The translations under genes and the position numbers were made by a program. From Caulobacter segnis (GTDB taxonomy: Bacteria; Pseudomonadota; Alphaproteobacteria; Caulobacterales; Caulobacteraceae), in assembly GCF_019931575.1 (NCBI RefSeq), contig NZ_CP082923.1:1612001-1676000 (forward strand): 64,000 bases of DNA. The letters are read 5' to 3'. Below, piece after piece: positions 51,537-60,947 of the stretch (its first letter is position 1; each line of letters starts with the position of its first letter). A model generated the notes under the pieces. That model did not search any database. It was not told the DNA's origin and saw only the letters and a program-made list of their open reading frames with translations.

Positions 51537-52325
51537 CTAGTCTCGGAAGTGGCCGACCACGGGAACGTGATCCGAAGGCTTTTCCTTGTCGCGCTCGTCG
51601 CGATGGATGACGACGTCGGTCAGGCGGTCTGCGGCCTGGGACGACAGCAGCAGGTGGTCGATGCGGATGCCGAGATTCCGCTGCCAGGCGCCGGCCTGAT
51701 AGTCCCAGAAGGTGTAGCCGCCCGGCGCGCCGTCGGCCTGCATGTAGCCGTCGGTGAAGCCCAGGTTCTTCAGGGCCCGGAACGCCCCCCGGCTTTCGGG
51801 CTGGAACAGGGCGTCGCCCAGCCAGGCCTCGGGATTGGCCACGTCCTCCGCCTCGGGAATGACGTTGTAGTCGCCCAGGATCACGAGGGGCTCCTCGAAG
51901 GCCAGCAGGCCCTGGGCGTGGGCGTGCAGCCGGCGCATCCACGAGAGCTTGTAGTCGAACTTCTCGGTGCCGATCGGATTGCCGTTGGGCAGGTAGATGC
52001 CGACAACCCGGAACGGGACTGGCGCGCCGATCACCGCCTCGACATAGCGCGACTGCTCGTCGACCTCGTCCTCGGACAGCAACGGCAGGCCCTTGCGGAC
52101 GTCCTCGACCGGGAACTTCGAGAGCAGGGCCACGCCATTATAGGTCTTCTGGCCGTGGACGACGACGTTGTAGCCGAGCCGCTCGAAGGCCTCGGCCGGG
52201 AACTTCTCGTCGACGCACTTGATCTCCTGCAGCACGGCGACGTCGGGCGCTTCCGATTCGAACCAGGCCAGCACGCCCTCCAGGCGGGCGTTGATCGAAT
52301 TGACGTTCCAGGTGGCGATGCGCAT
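51537..52325 (-). CDS. xth: Exodeoxyribonuclease III
   Basis: A 262-residue AP endonuclease/3'-5' exonuclease of base-excision repair. Family motifs: ATWNVNSINAR at the N terminus, LQEIKC with the metal-binding Glu, GDYNVIPEAEDV, RIDHLLLS and C-terminal SDHVPVVG. The start is the ATG of MRIATWN. An ATG 4 codons upstream in the same frame is less typical. Confidence 0.95.
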   Translation of the reverse strand: MRIATWNVNSINARLEGVLAWFESEAPDVAVLQEIKCVDEKFPAEAFERLGYNVVVHGQKTYNGVALLSKFPVEDVRKGLPLLSEDEVDEQSRYVEAVIGAPVPFRVVGIYLPNGNPIGTEKFDYKLSWMRRLHAHAQGLLAFEEPLVILGDYNVIPEAEDVANPEAWLGDALFQPESRGAFRALKNLGFTDGYMQADGAPGGYTFWDYQAGAWQRNLGIRIDHLLLSSQAADRLTDVVIHRDERDKEKPSDHVPVVGHFRD

Positions 52326-52456
52326 CGACGGCTCCAAACAGCGGCGCGAGGCTAGGGCCCATGAGGGGCGCGCTCAAGTCGGCGCGCGCCTAAGAACCCA
52401 CTTGACCCCGTCGTCGCGACGCGGTGCAGGCTGTCGTTCGCATCCAGAGGTGAGAC

Positions 52457-53119
52457 ATGGCCAACTGCTGCGGCGACGATCTCTGCAAGACCGACCAGCC
52501 CCCGGCCGGGCGCTGGCGGCTGGCTCTGTGGCTGGCGCTGGCGATCAACGCCGGCATGTTCGCGGTCGAGGGGGCGGCGGGCCTGATGTCGGGCTCGGCC
52601 TCGCTGCAGGCCGACTCGCTGGATTTCCTGGGCGACGCGGCGAACTACGCCATCAGCCTGGGCGTGGTCGGCCTGGCCCTGACCTGGCGCGCCCGCGCGG
52701 CGCTGCTGAAGGGCGCGACCATGCTGCTGTTCGGCGGCTGGGTCGCGGGCATGACTCTGTGGGGCGTCTGGAAGGGCGCGACGCCCGAGGCGCCGGTAAT
52801 GGGCGCGGTCGGCCTGGCCGCCCTGATCGCCAATGTCGTGACCGCCGTGATGCTGTTCAGGTTCCGCAATGGCGACGCCAACATGCGCTCGGTCTGGATC
52901 TGCTCGCGTAACGACGCGATCGGCAATGTGGCGGTGATGCTGGCGGCGCTGGGCGTCCTGGGGACCGGCACGCGCTGGCCCGACCTGGCGGTCGCCGCCG
53001 TGATGGCCGGCCTGGCGCTGCAGGGCGGCGTCCAGATCGTCCGCCACGCGCTGGCCGAGCTGAAGGCGGCCAAGGCCCAGCCGCCGCGTTTCCAGGTCGC
53101 GGCCCGTCACCGGGCCTGA
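52457..53119 (+). CDS. Cation diffusion facilitator-like transporter
   Basis: A 220-residue membrane protein with six hydrophobic segments. The paired CDF metal-binding patterns are present as DSLDFLGD (helix 2) and SRNDAIGN (helix 5), in place of the common HxxxD/DxxxD. An N-terminal cysteine pair, NCCGDDLC, may bind metal. It lacks the usual cytosolic C-terminal domain, so it is the short form. Probably exports zinc, cobalt or a related divalent cation. Starts divergently from exonuclease III. Confidence 0.85.
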   Translation: MANCCGDDLCKTDQPPAGRWRLALWLALAINAGMFAVEGAAGLMSGSASLQADSLDFLGDAANYAISLGVVGLALTWRARAALLKGATMLLFGGWVAGMTLWGVWKGATPEAPVMGAVGLAALIANVVTAVMLFRFRNGDANMRSVWICSRNDAIGNVAVMLAALGVLGTGTRWPDLAVAAVMAGLALQGGVQIVRHALAELKAAKAQPPRFQVAARHRA

Positions 53120-53128
53120 CCCGCGACC

Positions 53129-53461
53129 CTAGATCGAGAAGCTGACCCCGCAGCCGCAGCTGGACTTGGCGTTCGGGTTGCGGACCCGGAACTCGGCGCC
53201 GGCCAGTTCGTCGACGAAGTCAATCTCCGAACCCTTCAGCAGGGCCAGGGAGACGACGTCCACCAGGGCAACGGCGTCGTCGCGCTCGACCTTCAGGTCG
53301 TCGTCCTCGACGGTGTCGACCAGGTCGAAGCGGTACTGGAAGCCCGAGCAGCCGCCGCCGTCGACGGCGACGCGCAGCATCAGCGGCCGGCCCTCGCTGC
53401 TGGCGATGGCCTTGATCCGACGGGCGGCGTTTTCGGAAAGCGTTAAGTCTACTTGGGTCAT
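53129..53461 (-). CDS. erpA: Iron-sulfur cluster insertion protein (ErpA/A-type carrier)
   Basis: A 110-residue A-type iron-sulfur carrier with the three conserved cysteines: C38 in GGGCSGF and C102/C104 in SSCGCG near the C terminus. Delivers 2Fe-2S or 4Fe-4S clusters to apo-targets. It is divergent from the dGTPase gene across an 88-base gap. The gene symbol reflects family resemblance; erpA versus iscA/sufA cannot be fully settled by sequence alone. Confidence 0.92.
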   Translation of the reverse strand: MTQVDLTLSENAARRIKAIASSEGRPLMLRVAVDGGGCSGFQYRFDLVDTVEDDDLKVERDDAVALVDVVSLALLKGSEIDFVDELAGAEFRVRNPNAKSSCGCGVSFSI

Positions 53462-53549
53462 GGCTGTGGAAAAGTCACCTTCAGCCTATATGAGGGTGTC
53501 GCGGCCTCTTCGGAAGGGGCCAAATCGTCCAAAGCGCTAAAGGCGGTTC

Positions 53550-54734
53550 ATGTCCTCCACCCCGTACTTCGTTCCTCGCGCGCCCTACGCCGAAGATCCG
53601 TTCAAGTCGAAGGGGCGTCGTTTCAAGGAAGAAGAGAGCCGCACCCGGACCCCGTTCGCCCGCGATCGCGACCGCATCATCCACACCTCGGCCTTCCGCC
53701 GCCTGAAGGAGAAGACCCAGGTCTTCGTGGCGCACGAGGGCGACAACTTCCGCACCCGCCTGACCCATTCGCTGGAGGTGGCGCAGGTGGCGCGCTCGCT
53801 GGCCACGGCCCTGGGCCTGGACGCCGACCTGGCCGAGACCATCGCCCTGGGTCACGACCTGGGTCACCCGCCGTTCGGCCACGCCGGCGAGGACGAGCTG
53901 GAAATCCAGATGAAGCCGTACGGCGGCTTCGACCACAATGTGCAGACCTTCCGCGTGGTGACCGAGCTGGAGCACCGCTATCCGGACTTCCTCGGTCTCA
54001 ACCTGACCTGGGAGACCCTGGAAGGCATCATCAAGCACAACGGTCCGGTGACCAACAAGCTGGGCAAGCCGTCCTGGAAGGCGATCCAGAAGTACGACGA
54101 CGAGTACAAGCTGGGCCTGGACACCTGGGCTTCGGCGGAAGCACAGGTCGCGGCCCTGGCCGACGACATCGCCTACAACAACCACGACGTCGACGACGGC
54201 GTCACCGCCGGCCTGTTCAGCCTGGACGAGCTGATGGACGTGCCGCTGATCGGTCCGATCCTGGCGGCCGTGAAGAGCGAGCGTCCCGACCTCGACGCGC
54301 GCCTGACCCACCTGGAGGCCGTGCGCCGGATGATCGGGGCCATGGTCGACGACGTGATGGGCGAGACCCTGCAGCGCGCCGCCGCCACCGGCGTGTCGTC
54401 GGCCGACGACGTCCGCGGCCTGGATCACGCGCTGGTCGCCTTCTCGCCGGACATGGCCGAGGACCTGGCCCGCCTGCGCGGCTTCCTCTACGAGCGCATG
54501 TACCGCCACTGGAAGGTCAACCGCACCCGCAGCCAGGCGCGCCGTATTCTGGGCGAAATGTTCGCGCTATTCCTGCGGGAGCCGGAGGTCCTGCCGACCG
54601 TCTGGTTCAACAAGTCGCAGAACCGCGACGAAGCCGGCCGGGCCCGCGTGGTCTGCGACTATATCGCGGGCATGACCGACCGCTTCGCGATAGAAGAGCA
54701 CCGCAAGCTGTTCCACCTCGACGTCTGGAACTGA
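53550..54734 (+). CDS. dgt: Deoxyguanosinetriphosphate triphosphohydrolase-like protein
   Basis: A 394-residue HD-domain phosphohydrolase that releases triphosphate from dNTPs. The HD metal site is visible: [22 protein letters not shown] and [15 protein letters not shown]. The length matches the type 2 alphaproteobacterial dGTPase. It is the start of a block of co-directional housekeeping genes. A palindrome AGCCTTAAGGCT overlaps its stop codon. Confidence 0.94.
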   Translation: MSSTPYFVPRAPYAEDPFKSKGRRFKEEESRTRTPFARDRDRIIHTSAFRRLKEKTQVFVAHEGDNFRTRLTHSLEVAQVARSLATALGLDADLAETIALGHDLGHPPFGHAGEDELEIQMKPYGGFDHNVQTFRVVTELEHRYPDFLGLNLTWETLEGIIKHNGPVTNKLGKPSWKAIQKYDDEYKLGLDTWASAEAQVAALADDIAYNNHDVDDGVTAGLFSLDELMDVPLIGPILAAVKSERPDLDARLTHLEAVRRMIGAMVDDVMGETLQRAAATGVSSADDVRGLDHALVAFSPDMAEDLARLRGFLYERMYRHWKVNRTRSQARRILGEMFALFLREPEVLPTVWFNKSQNRDEAGRARVVCDYIAGMTDRFAIEEHRKLFHLDVWN

Positions 54735-54880
54735 GCCTTAAGGCTACGGACTCCTGGTCGGGTGGACGCTTCTGAGACGGGCCGCCGTTGGGGTAACCTC
54801 GGGGCGCGCGCGTCTGATTCGATCGTTCGATCCGTGCGTCCCCTGTTTGGGGCTTTAAGAGTATCTGGAGCCTGCCTGAG

Positions 54881-55696
54881 ATGTCCGATCCGCACCGCGG
54901 GGCCTATACGCCGCCCACCGACGCGCCGCTGTCCTTCGACGCGCGTCAGCCCGTGCGGGGCGCGCGCCCGCTGCCCATGACCCTGATCATCAGCGCGGTG
55001 GTGCTGGTGACGCTGGTCGTCGCCGTCGTCATGATCTATCGCGGCGGCGTTCGCGGTCCGAACGAGCCGCCGCAGGCGGTCGGGACCGAGGTCGCCCAGA
55101 TGAAGACCCCGCCGCCGGCCGGCAGCCAGCCCCAGGATCCCGCCGCGGGCCTGCAGATCTATCACAGCGACGAGGCCCAGCCGTCGGCCACCTTCGCCGC
55201 GCCGCCGGAAGAGCCGCAGGCGCGTCCGGCGATTCCGCTGCCCACCGCGCCGGTCCAGACCGCCGCCCTGCCGGCCGCCGCGCCCGCGCCGACGGCTCCC
55301 CCGGCCGCCAAGCCGGCGCCCACCATCGAGTCCCTGGCCACCGCCGCCAACCAGAAGCCTGTCGCCGCTCAGCCCAAGCCGGTTCAGGTCGCCGCCGCCA
55401 CGCCGGCGCCCGTCGCGACCAAGCCTGTCGCCCCGAGTTCTGTTTCGGGGGCCACGGGGCCGGCCTCGGTGCAGATCGGCGCGCTCTCGTCGCCCGCCCT
55501 GGCCGACAAGGCCTGGACCGAAGCCACGCGCCTGGCTCCCGGCCTGGCCGCCGGCAAGGGCAAGAAGGTCGAGGCGATCGACAAGAACGGCTCGACCCTC
55601 TACCGCACCTCGGTCACGGGCTTCGCCAGCCGCGAGGCCGCCAAGGCCTTCTGCGAGGCGATCTCGGCCTCGGGCAAGTCCTGCTTCGTCAAATGA
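54881..55696 (+). CDS. SPOR-domain inner membrane protein
   Basis: A 271-residue protein: short cytoplasmic N terminus, one membrane helix (about residues 33-55), a long Pro/Ala-rich periplasmic linker (about 65-190) and a C-terminal SPOR domain (VQIGALSSPALADKAW to SCFVK), which binds denuded glycan strands at the division site. Divisome-related role by family. Its stop overlaps the ATG of nagZ. argS, often next to dgt in relatives as I recall, is not present here. Confidence 0.88.
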   Translation: MSDPHRGAYTPPTDAPLSFDARQPVRGARPLPMTLIISAVVLVTLVVAVVMIYRGGVRGPNEPPQAVGTEVAQMKTPPPAGSQPQDPAAGLQIYHSDEAQPSATFAAPPEEPQARPAIPLPTAPVQTAALPAAAPAPTAPPAAKPAPTIESLATAANQKPVAAQPKPVQVAAATPAPVATKPVAPSSVSGATGPASVQIGALSSPALADKAWTEATRLAPGLAAGKGKKVEAIDKNGSTLYRTSVTGFASREAAKAFCEAISASGKSCFVK

Positions 55697-56733
55697 GCCT
55701 GCTGATGGGCGCCTCTTCATCCGCCGCCATCCTCGGCTGCGCCGGGACCACGCTGACGGCCGAAGAGGTCGCCTTCTTCAGGGACGTGAAGCCCTGGGGC
55801 TTCATCCTCTTCAAGCGCAACATCGCCGACCCCAACCAGGTCCGCGCCCTGACCGCCGCGCTGCGCGAGACCGTCGGGCGGCCGGACGCGCCGATCCTGA
55901 TCGACCAGGAGGGCGGCCGCGTCGCCCGCCTGCAGCCGCCGCACTGGCGGACCTATCCGCCGGGCCGCGCCTATGGCGAGCTGGTCGCCAATGACCCGCT
56001 GGTCGCCCGCGAGATCACCCGCCTGGGCGCGCGCCTCATCGCCCATGACCTGCTGTCGCTCGGCATCAATGTCGACTGCGTGCCGGTGCTGGACGTGCCG
56101 GACCCCAAGGCTCACGAGATCATCGGCGACCGCGCCTATGGCGACACGCCCGAGCAGGTGGCGAGCCTGGGCCGCGCGGCGGCCGAAGGCCTGCTGGCCG
56201 GCGGCGTCCTGCCGATCATCAAGCACATTCCCGGCCACGGCCGCGCCCTGAGCGACAGCCATCTGGAACTGCCGGTGGTCAAGGCCAAGCTGGCCGAGCT
56301 GGACGCCCGCGACTTCGCGCCGTTCCGGGTGCTGTCCGACATGCCGATGGCGATGACGGCCCACGTCGTCTACACGGCCATCGACCGCAAGAACCCGGCC
56401 ACGACCTCGAAGAAGGCCATCAAGAAGATCATTCGCGAGTCCATCGGCTTCGACGGTCTCCTGATGAGCGACGACCTGTCGATGAAGGCGCTGTCGGGCG
56501 ACTTCAAGCAGCGCGCCAAGGACAGCCTGTCGGCCGGCTGCGACGTCGTCCTGCACTGCAATGGCGACATGGCCGAGATGAAGGCCGTGATGTCTGGCGT
56601 CGGCCGGATGGGCAAGGAGGCGCGCCGCCGGGCCCAGGCCGTGATGGGCCGCCTGGTCAGGGTTCCGGAGCCCTTCGACGTGGCCGAGGCCAGGGCGCGC
56701 TTCGACGCCGCCTTCGACGGCAAGTACGCTTGA
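55693..56733 (+). CDS. nagZ: Beta-N-acetylhexosaminidase NagZ
   Basis: A 346-residue glycoside hydrolase family 3 enzyme of peptidoglycan recycling that removes GlcNAc from muropeptides. The catalytic segment KHIPGHG is at 177-183 with D188 and H190, and SDDLSMKAL carries the nucleophilic Asp region. The ATG overlaps the SPOR stop codon and the stop overlaps the scpA TTG start, so three genes are coupled. Confidence 0.94.
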   Translation: MSLLMGASSSAAILGCAGTTLTAEEVAFFRDVKPWGFILFKRNIADPNQVRALTAALRETVGRPDAPILIDQEGGRVARLQPPHWRTYPPGRAYGELVANDPLVAREITRLGARLIAHDLLSLGINVDCVPVLDVPDPKAHEIIGDRAYGDTPEQVASLGRAAAEGLLAGGVLPIIKHIPGHGRALSDSHLELPVVKAKLAELDARDFAPFRVLSDMPMAMTAHVVYTAIDRKNPATTSKKAIKKIIRESIGFDGLLMSDDLSMKALSGDFKQRAKDSLSAGCDVVLHCNGDMAEMKAVMSGVGRMGKEARRRAQAVMGRLVRVPEPFDVAEARARFDAAFDGKYA

Positions 56734-57554
56734 GCACGGGCTTCCAGCCCACATTCGACTTCGAGGCCGCCAACGAGGCGGCCGAGGACGGCGCCGCGCT
56801 CGTCATCGACATCGACGGCTACGAAGGCCCGCTGCACGTCCTGTTGGCGCTGGCTCGCAGCCAGAAGGTCGACCTGCTGCAGCTGTCGATCACGCGCCTG
56901 GCCGAGCAATACCTGGCGTTCGTGCAGCAGGCCCGCCGCGTGCGCTTCGCCCTGGCGGCCGATTATCTCGTCATGGCCGCCTGGCTGGCCTACCTGAAGT
57001 CGCGCCTGCTGCTGCCCAAGCCCGAGCGCGCCAAGGCCGAGGAGCCGCCGGCCGAGGAGATGGCCGCGCAGCTGGCCTTCCGCCTGGCCAAGCTGGACGT
57101 GATGCGCAAGGCCGTCGAGGCCCTGAAGGACCGGCCGATCCTGGGCCGCGACGTCTTCATGCGCGGCGACCCCGAGGCGGTGAAGATCGTTTCCTCGACC
57201 CGGCTGGAGGGCGACCTCTACGGCCTGATGAGCGCCTATATCGAGCAGCGCAAGCGCGAGCACAGCCGCCACTACGCCCCGCGTCCGCCGACCGCCTATC
57301 CGCTGGAAGACGCCCGCGACCGCCTGCGCAGCCTGCTGCCGAAGATGGAGGACTGGACGGTCCTGTCGACCATCGCCCCGATCGAACGGGTGCTGGAGGA
57401 GGAGGACGGCCCCACGCCGGCCTCGTACCTGGCCTCGACCCTGTCGGCGTCGCTGGAGCTGGTGAAGGAGGGCGTCCTAGAGGCGCGCCAGCTGGAGCAC
57501 TTCAAGGACATCTACTTGCGGACTCGGGCCGAGCCGCTGGAAATCACCGAATGA
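56730..57554 (+). CDS. scpA: Segregation and condensation protein A
   Basis: A 274-residue kleisin of the SMC-ScpAB complex. N-terminal YEGPLHVLLALARSQKVDLL binds the SMC head, the middle is variable, and the C-terminal winged helix ends in LYLRTRAEPLEI-like sequence. It starts with TTG at 56730, overlapping the nagZ stop, and overlaps scpB by 4 bases. Confidence 0.93.
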   Translation: MSTGFQPTFDFEAANEAAEDGAALVIDIDGYEGPLHVLLALARSQKVDLLQLSITRLAEQYLAFVQQARRVRFALAADYLVMAAWLAYLKSRLLLPKPERAKAEEPPAEEMAAQLAFRLAKLDVMRKAVEALKDRPILGRDVFMRGDPEAVKIVSSTRLEGDLYGLMSAYIEQRKREHSRHYAPRPPTAYPLEDARDRLRSLLPKMEDWTVLSTIAPIERVLEEEDGPTPASYLASTLSASLELVKEGVLEARQLEHFKDIYLRTRAEPLEITE

Positions 57555-58225
57555 CCGTCGAACTCGAACCCCTCTTCGTCGAGCGCTGCATTGAGGCCCT
57601 GCTGTTCGCGGCGGCCGAACCGCTCAGCGACGTCGACCTGGCCAAGCGCCTCCCCGAGGGCGCGGACATCGCCGCCGCCCTCGAGGCCCTGCGCCTGCGC
57701 TACGAGGGCAGGGGGATCGAGCTGGCCTGCGTGGCCGGGCGCTGGCGCTTCCAGACCGCCAACGACCTGTCGTTCCTGATGACGGAAGAGCGGGAAGAGC
57801 CGCGCCGCCTGTCCAAGGCCGCCCAGGAGACTCTGGCCATCGTCGCCTACCATCAGCCCGTGACCCGGGCCGAGATCGAGGCGGTGCGGGGCGTGCAGGC
57901 CAGCCGGGGCACGATCGACGTGCTGCTGGAGCTGGGCCTGATCCGCATGCGCGGCCGCCGGCGCACGCCGGGCCGGCCGGTGACGTTCGGGACGACGGAC
58001 GCGTTCCTGGAGCACTACGGCCTGGCCAACCTGGGCGACCTGCCCGGCATCGCCGAGATGAAGGCCGCCGGCCTCCTGGAAATGAACCTGCCGCCGGGCT
58101 TCAACGTGCCCGATCCGCTGGGGCTGCGCGCCAGCGAGGACGAGGATCCGCTGGACCTGGAAGACGGCGAGACGCCGGAATTCGCCCAGGACTTCCTGGG
58201 CGAGCCGGAGAAGGCGGACGGCTAG
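57551..58225 (+). CDS. scpB: Segregation and condensation protein B
   Basis: A 224-residue two-winged-helix protein that dimerises and supports the ScpA-SMC complex. Family sequences include EALLFAAAEPLS, LSKAAQETLAIVAYHQPVTRAEIEAVRG and RMRGRRRTPGRPVTFGTTDAFLEHYGL. Last gene of the dgt-to-scpB block before the large intergenic repeat. Confidence 0.95.
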   Translation: MTVELEPLFVERCIEALLFAAAEPLSDVDLAKRLPEGADIAAALEALRLRYEGRGIELACVAGRWRFQTANDLSFLMTEEREEPRRLSKAAQETLAIVAYHQPVTRAEIEAVRGVQASRGTIDVLLELGLIRMRGRRRTPGRPVTFGTTDAFLEHYGLANLGDLPGIAEMKAAGLLEMNLPPGFNVPDPLGLRASEDEDPLDLEDGETPEFAQDFLGEPEKADG

Positions 58226-58259
58226 GCTGATTTTCAGCAAATAGCGCGGTCCTCCTCAT

Positions 58260-58366
58260 CCGCTCATCCCCGCGAAAGCGGGGACCCAAGCGGCGCGGGG
58301 GGGCTGGTAAAGCCGCGACCAATCCTCTGACTCGGCTTGGGTCCCCGCTTTCGCGGGGATGAGCGG
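58260..58366. repeat. Intergenic REP-like element with perfect 32-bp inverted arms
   Basis: Arm 58260-58291 is exactly complementary to arm 58335-58366, with a 43-base centre. Each arm also holds a smaller hairpin CCCCGC-GAAA-GCGGGG with a tetraloop. It lies between scpB and the convergent small gene, so it may end both transcripts. The core sequence resembles dispersed intergenic elements reported in Caulobacter-related genomes, though I see no second copy in the window. Confidence 0.85.
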
Positions 58367-58402
58367 TGGTTGGAATACCGAGCTAACAGAGCTTGGCTGA
58401 AC

Positions 58403-58714
58403 CTAGGCCAGGATATCCGCCACCAGGCCCTTCTGACCCTTCTTGTCGGGATCGTTCTGGACCTGCTGCTTGATCATGTCCTTGAGCTTGTCCTCGACCT
58501 TCTTGCGCTCTTCGGGCGACATCGCCTTCAGCTGCTCCTCGGTGACGCCCAGCTTGGCCAGCATCATGGCCCGCATCTTCTGGGCCGGGGTCATGGCCTG
58601 GAACTTGAGGAACTCGTCCTTGGCCGAGGTCTCGCCGACCGGCGAGGACGTCGAGGCGCCGACACCGCCATAGGGGCTGTAGACCGAGGAAGAACCGATC
58701 GCGGAAATCGACAT
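58403..58714 (-). CDS. Conserved small helical hypothetical protein
   Basis: A 103-residue soluble protein. The N-terminal about 30 residues are Ser/Gly-rich and disordered, then a helical region of charged residues follows (DEFLKFQAMTPAQKMRAMML, EEQLKAMSPEERKKVEDKLK). Seen in related alphaproteobacteria. Function is unknown. It is convergent with scpB across the inverted repeat. Confidence 0.72.
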   Translation of the reverse strand: MSISAIGSSSVYSPYGGVGASTSSPVGETSAKDEFLKFQAMTPAQKMRAMMLAKLGVTEEQLKAMSPEERKKVEDKLKDMIKQQVQNDPDKKGQKGLVADILA

Positions 58715-58986
58715 GCGGACGCGCTCCCGAACTCAAAGGGTGCGACATCCTGGCAAGAAGCGCGCCAGCCAAGCTAAGCGCGACTTTTCAAAGGCTTGTG
58801 GCGCAAGGGATCCGGGGAAGCTTCACCAGGCGGTCAACTTGACCGAGCAGAACTTGCCGCCGCTCACGCAACCTGTCGCCTCATGGGCGAACGATGGTCG
58901 GCGGCCCCGCGAGCGCCTATATTCTCCGACATGTTGTAACGACGCGTCGCAGCGGCTATCTGGCGCTGTCGCAAGGAGTCTCGGTT

Positions 58987-59211
58987 ATGGGAAGTTTCGG
59001 TCCTATTCACTGGATCATCGTCGCCGTCGTCGTGCTGCTGCTGTTCGGCGGCCGCGGCAAGCTGTCGGGCATCATGGGTGACGCGGCCAAGGGCATCCGG
59101 GCGTTCAAGGACGGCCTGAAGGATGACGTCAGCACGGAAGTCGCCGACAACAAGGCCAAGGGCTCGCTGCCGCGCACCGAGCAGGAAGCCGAAGAGCTTC
59201 GCAAGTCGTAA
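58987..59211 (+). CDS. tatA: Sec-independent translocase protein TatA
   Basis: A 74-residue subunit of the Tat translocase: short membrane helix ([16 protein letters not shown]), hinge, amphipathic helix ([15 protein letters not shown]) and charged tail. Forms the pore for folded proteins such as the twin-arginine-signal pectate lyase in this window. Start at ATG 58987 behind AAGGAG. Confidence 0.95.
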   Translation: MGSFGPIHWIIVAVVVLLLFGGRGKLSGIMGDAAKGIRAFKDGLKDDVSTEVADNKAKGSLPRTEQEAEELRKS

Positions 59212-59300
59212 GGCTTTGAGGCGCGCGGGGAGGGGTTCTCCGCGCGCGACGATCCAACCACGCGGGGGGCCTTCGCGCTCCGCCGCTCTAAGGCGCGTCC

Positions 59301-59921
59301 ATGCTTCCTGATATCGGCGGCACAGAACTCCTTGTCATCGCCGCCGTCGCCCTGATCGTGGTCGGACCCAAGGACCTGCCCGTTCTCCTGCGAAAGCTCG
59401 GCCAGTTCGTCGCGCGCATGCGCGGCATGGCCTCGGAGTTCCGGGCCAGCTTCGACGAGATGGCGCGCCAGTCCGAACTGGACGAGCTGCGCCGCGAGGT
59501 CCAGGCCATGCGCTCGGGCCAGTTCGCCAATCCCGTGCAGGAAGCCGCCGACGCGGCCAAGGATGTGGGCGTGGACCAGGTCTTCGCCGACATCGACGCC
59601 TCGCTGTCCAGCGGCGCGACCCAGATGCATCCCTATGCCGGCGGCGAGATCCACAATCCGGCGCTGACCACCGACAATTCGATCCTGCCCCCCGTGGACA
59701 CGGCGCCCGAGCCGAAGGCGGAAATCGTCGAGAAGCCCAAGCGCGCGCCGCGCAAGAAGACGGTCGCCGCGGCCGAGCCCACGCTCGTCGAGCCGGCCAA
59801 GGCCCCGCGCAAGAAGGCGGCTGGAAACAAGGACATTACCGTCGAGACCCCCAAGGCCAAGCCGGCGCCGCGTAAGCGCGCGGCCAAGGCCGGCTCGACC
59901 GCTTCGGACATCGTCTCGTGA
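59301..59921 (+). CDS. tatB: Sec-independent translocase protein TatB
   Basis: A 206-residue twin-arginine receptor subunit. An N-terminal single helix (ELLVIAAVALIVVGPKDLP) and an amphipathic helix are followed by a long tail (about residues 120-206) rich in Lys, Pro and Ala with repeated PRKK-type segments. The stop codon overlaps the GTG start of tatC. Confidence 0.95.
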   Translation: MLPDIGGTELLVIAAVALIVVGPKDLPVLLRKLGQFVARMRGMASEFRASFDEMARQSELDELRREVQAMRSGQFANPVQEAADAAKDVGVDQVFADIDASLSSGATQMHPYAGGEIHNPALTTDNSILPPVDTAPEPKAEIVEKPKRAPRKKTVAAAEPTLVEPAKAPRKKAAGNKDITVETPKAKPAPRKRAAKAGSTASDIVS

Positions 59922-60826
59922 ACGACAAGACCATCGGATACGACACCGAGGACGAGATCGAATCCTCGCGCGCGCCCCTGCTGGACCACCTGATCGAGCT
60001 GCGCACGCGCCTGATCATCTGTGTCGCGGCGATCGCCGTGGCGTTCGGGATCTGCTTCGCCTTCGTCAAGCCGATCTTCCTGTTCCTGGTCCGCCCGTTC
60101 ACGGTGGCCGAGGGGCTGAAGGCCGTGCAGGACGCCGGCGGCCATCACGGCTCTTTCGACCTGCTGCTGGCCCTGGTCGGTATCAAGAAGGTTCCGGCCG
60201 CCTCGCTGGCCGACATCACCCTGCAGGCCACCGCGCCGCTGGAGCAGTTCTTCACCAACATCAAGCTGGCGGCGTTCGGGGCCATCATCCTGGCCTTCCC
60301 GATCATCGCCTGGCAGCTGTACCGCTTCGTCGCGCCGGGCCTGTACAAGAAGGAGCGCAACGCCTTCCTGCCGTTCCTGATCGCCTCGCCGCTGCTGTTC
60401 TTGATGGGCGCGTCGCTGGTCTACTACGTGATGCTGCCGTTCGTGCTGTGGTTCTCGCTGAGCCAGCAGATCGTCGGCGAGGGCGTGAAGGTCGTGCTGC
60501 AAACCCGGGTGTCGGAATACCTGACCCTGGTCACCACCCTGCTTCTGGCCTTCGGGCTCAGCTTCCAGCTGCCGGTGGTGCTGTCGCTGGCCGGCCTGGC
60601 GGGACTGGTCGATTCCAAGATGCTGCGCGCGGGCCGTCGCTACGCCATCGTCGCCGTCTTCGTGGTGGCGGCCATCGTCACCCCGCCGGATCCCATCAGC
60701 CAGATCACCTTGGCCGTGCCGCTGTGCCTGCTCTATGAGGTCTCGATCTGGTGCGTGTGGCTGATCGAGCGCCGCCGCAAGCGGGAAGAGGACGAGGAAG
60801 CCGGCACGGACGTCGTGGCGGTCTGA
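59918..60826 (+). CDS. tatC: Sec-independent translocase protein TatC
   Basis: A 302-residue six-helix inner-membrane receptor of the Tat translocase, with LLDHLIELRTRLI at the N terminus and WQLYRFVAPGLYKKER in the conserved cytoplasmic/periplasmic loop region. It starts with GTG at 59918 within the tatB stop. A charged tail (RRRKREEDEEAG) ends the protein. Confidence 0.96.
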   Translation: MNDKTIGYDTEDEIESSRAPLLDHLIELRTRLIICVAAIAVAFGICFAFVKPIFLFLVRPFTVAEGLKAVQDAGGHHGSFDLLLALVGIKKVPAASLADITLQATAPLEQFFTNIKLAAFGAIILAFPIIAWQLYRFVAPGLYKKERNAFLPFLIASPLLFLMGASLVYYVMLPFVLWFSLSQQIVGEGVKVVLQTRVSEYLTLVTTLLLAFGLSFQLPVVLSLAGLAGLVDSKMLRAGRRYAIVAVFVVAAIVTPPDPISQITLAVPLCLLYEVSIWCVWLIERRRKREEDEEAGTDVVAV

Positions 60827-60851
60827 CGTCTCCCACGTTGCGGGCAAGGAA

Positions 60852-60880
60852 AAAGGCCCCGCGGCTTGAGCCGCGGAGCC
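60852..60880. terminator. Bidirectional terminator between tatC and the UrcA-like gene
   Basis: A GC-rich stem (CCGCGGC/GCCGCGG core around a TTGA loop) with AAAAA before it on the plus strand, so the minus strand reads stem then UUUUU. It therefore terminates the minus-strand gene well and can also end tatC. Confidence 0.75.
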
Positions 60881-60947
60881 CTTCGTTCCACTCAAATACG
60901 CGAGTGAAAGTCCAGAGCGTGGCGTCCGCCGCGCTCTGATGTTTGGT

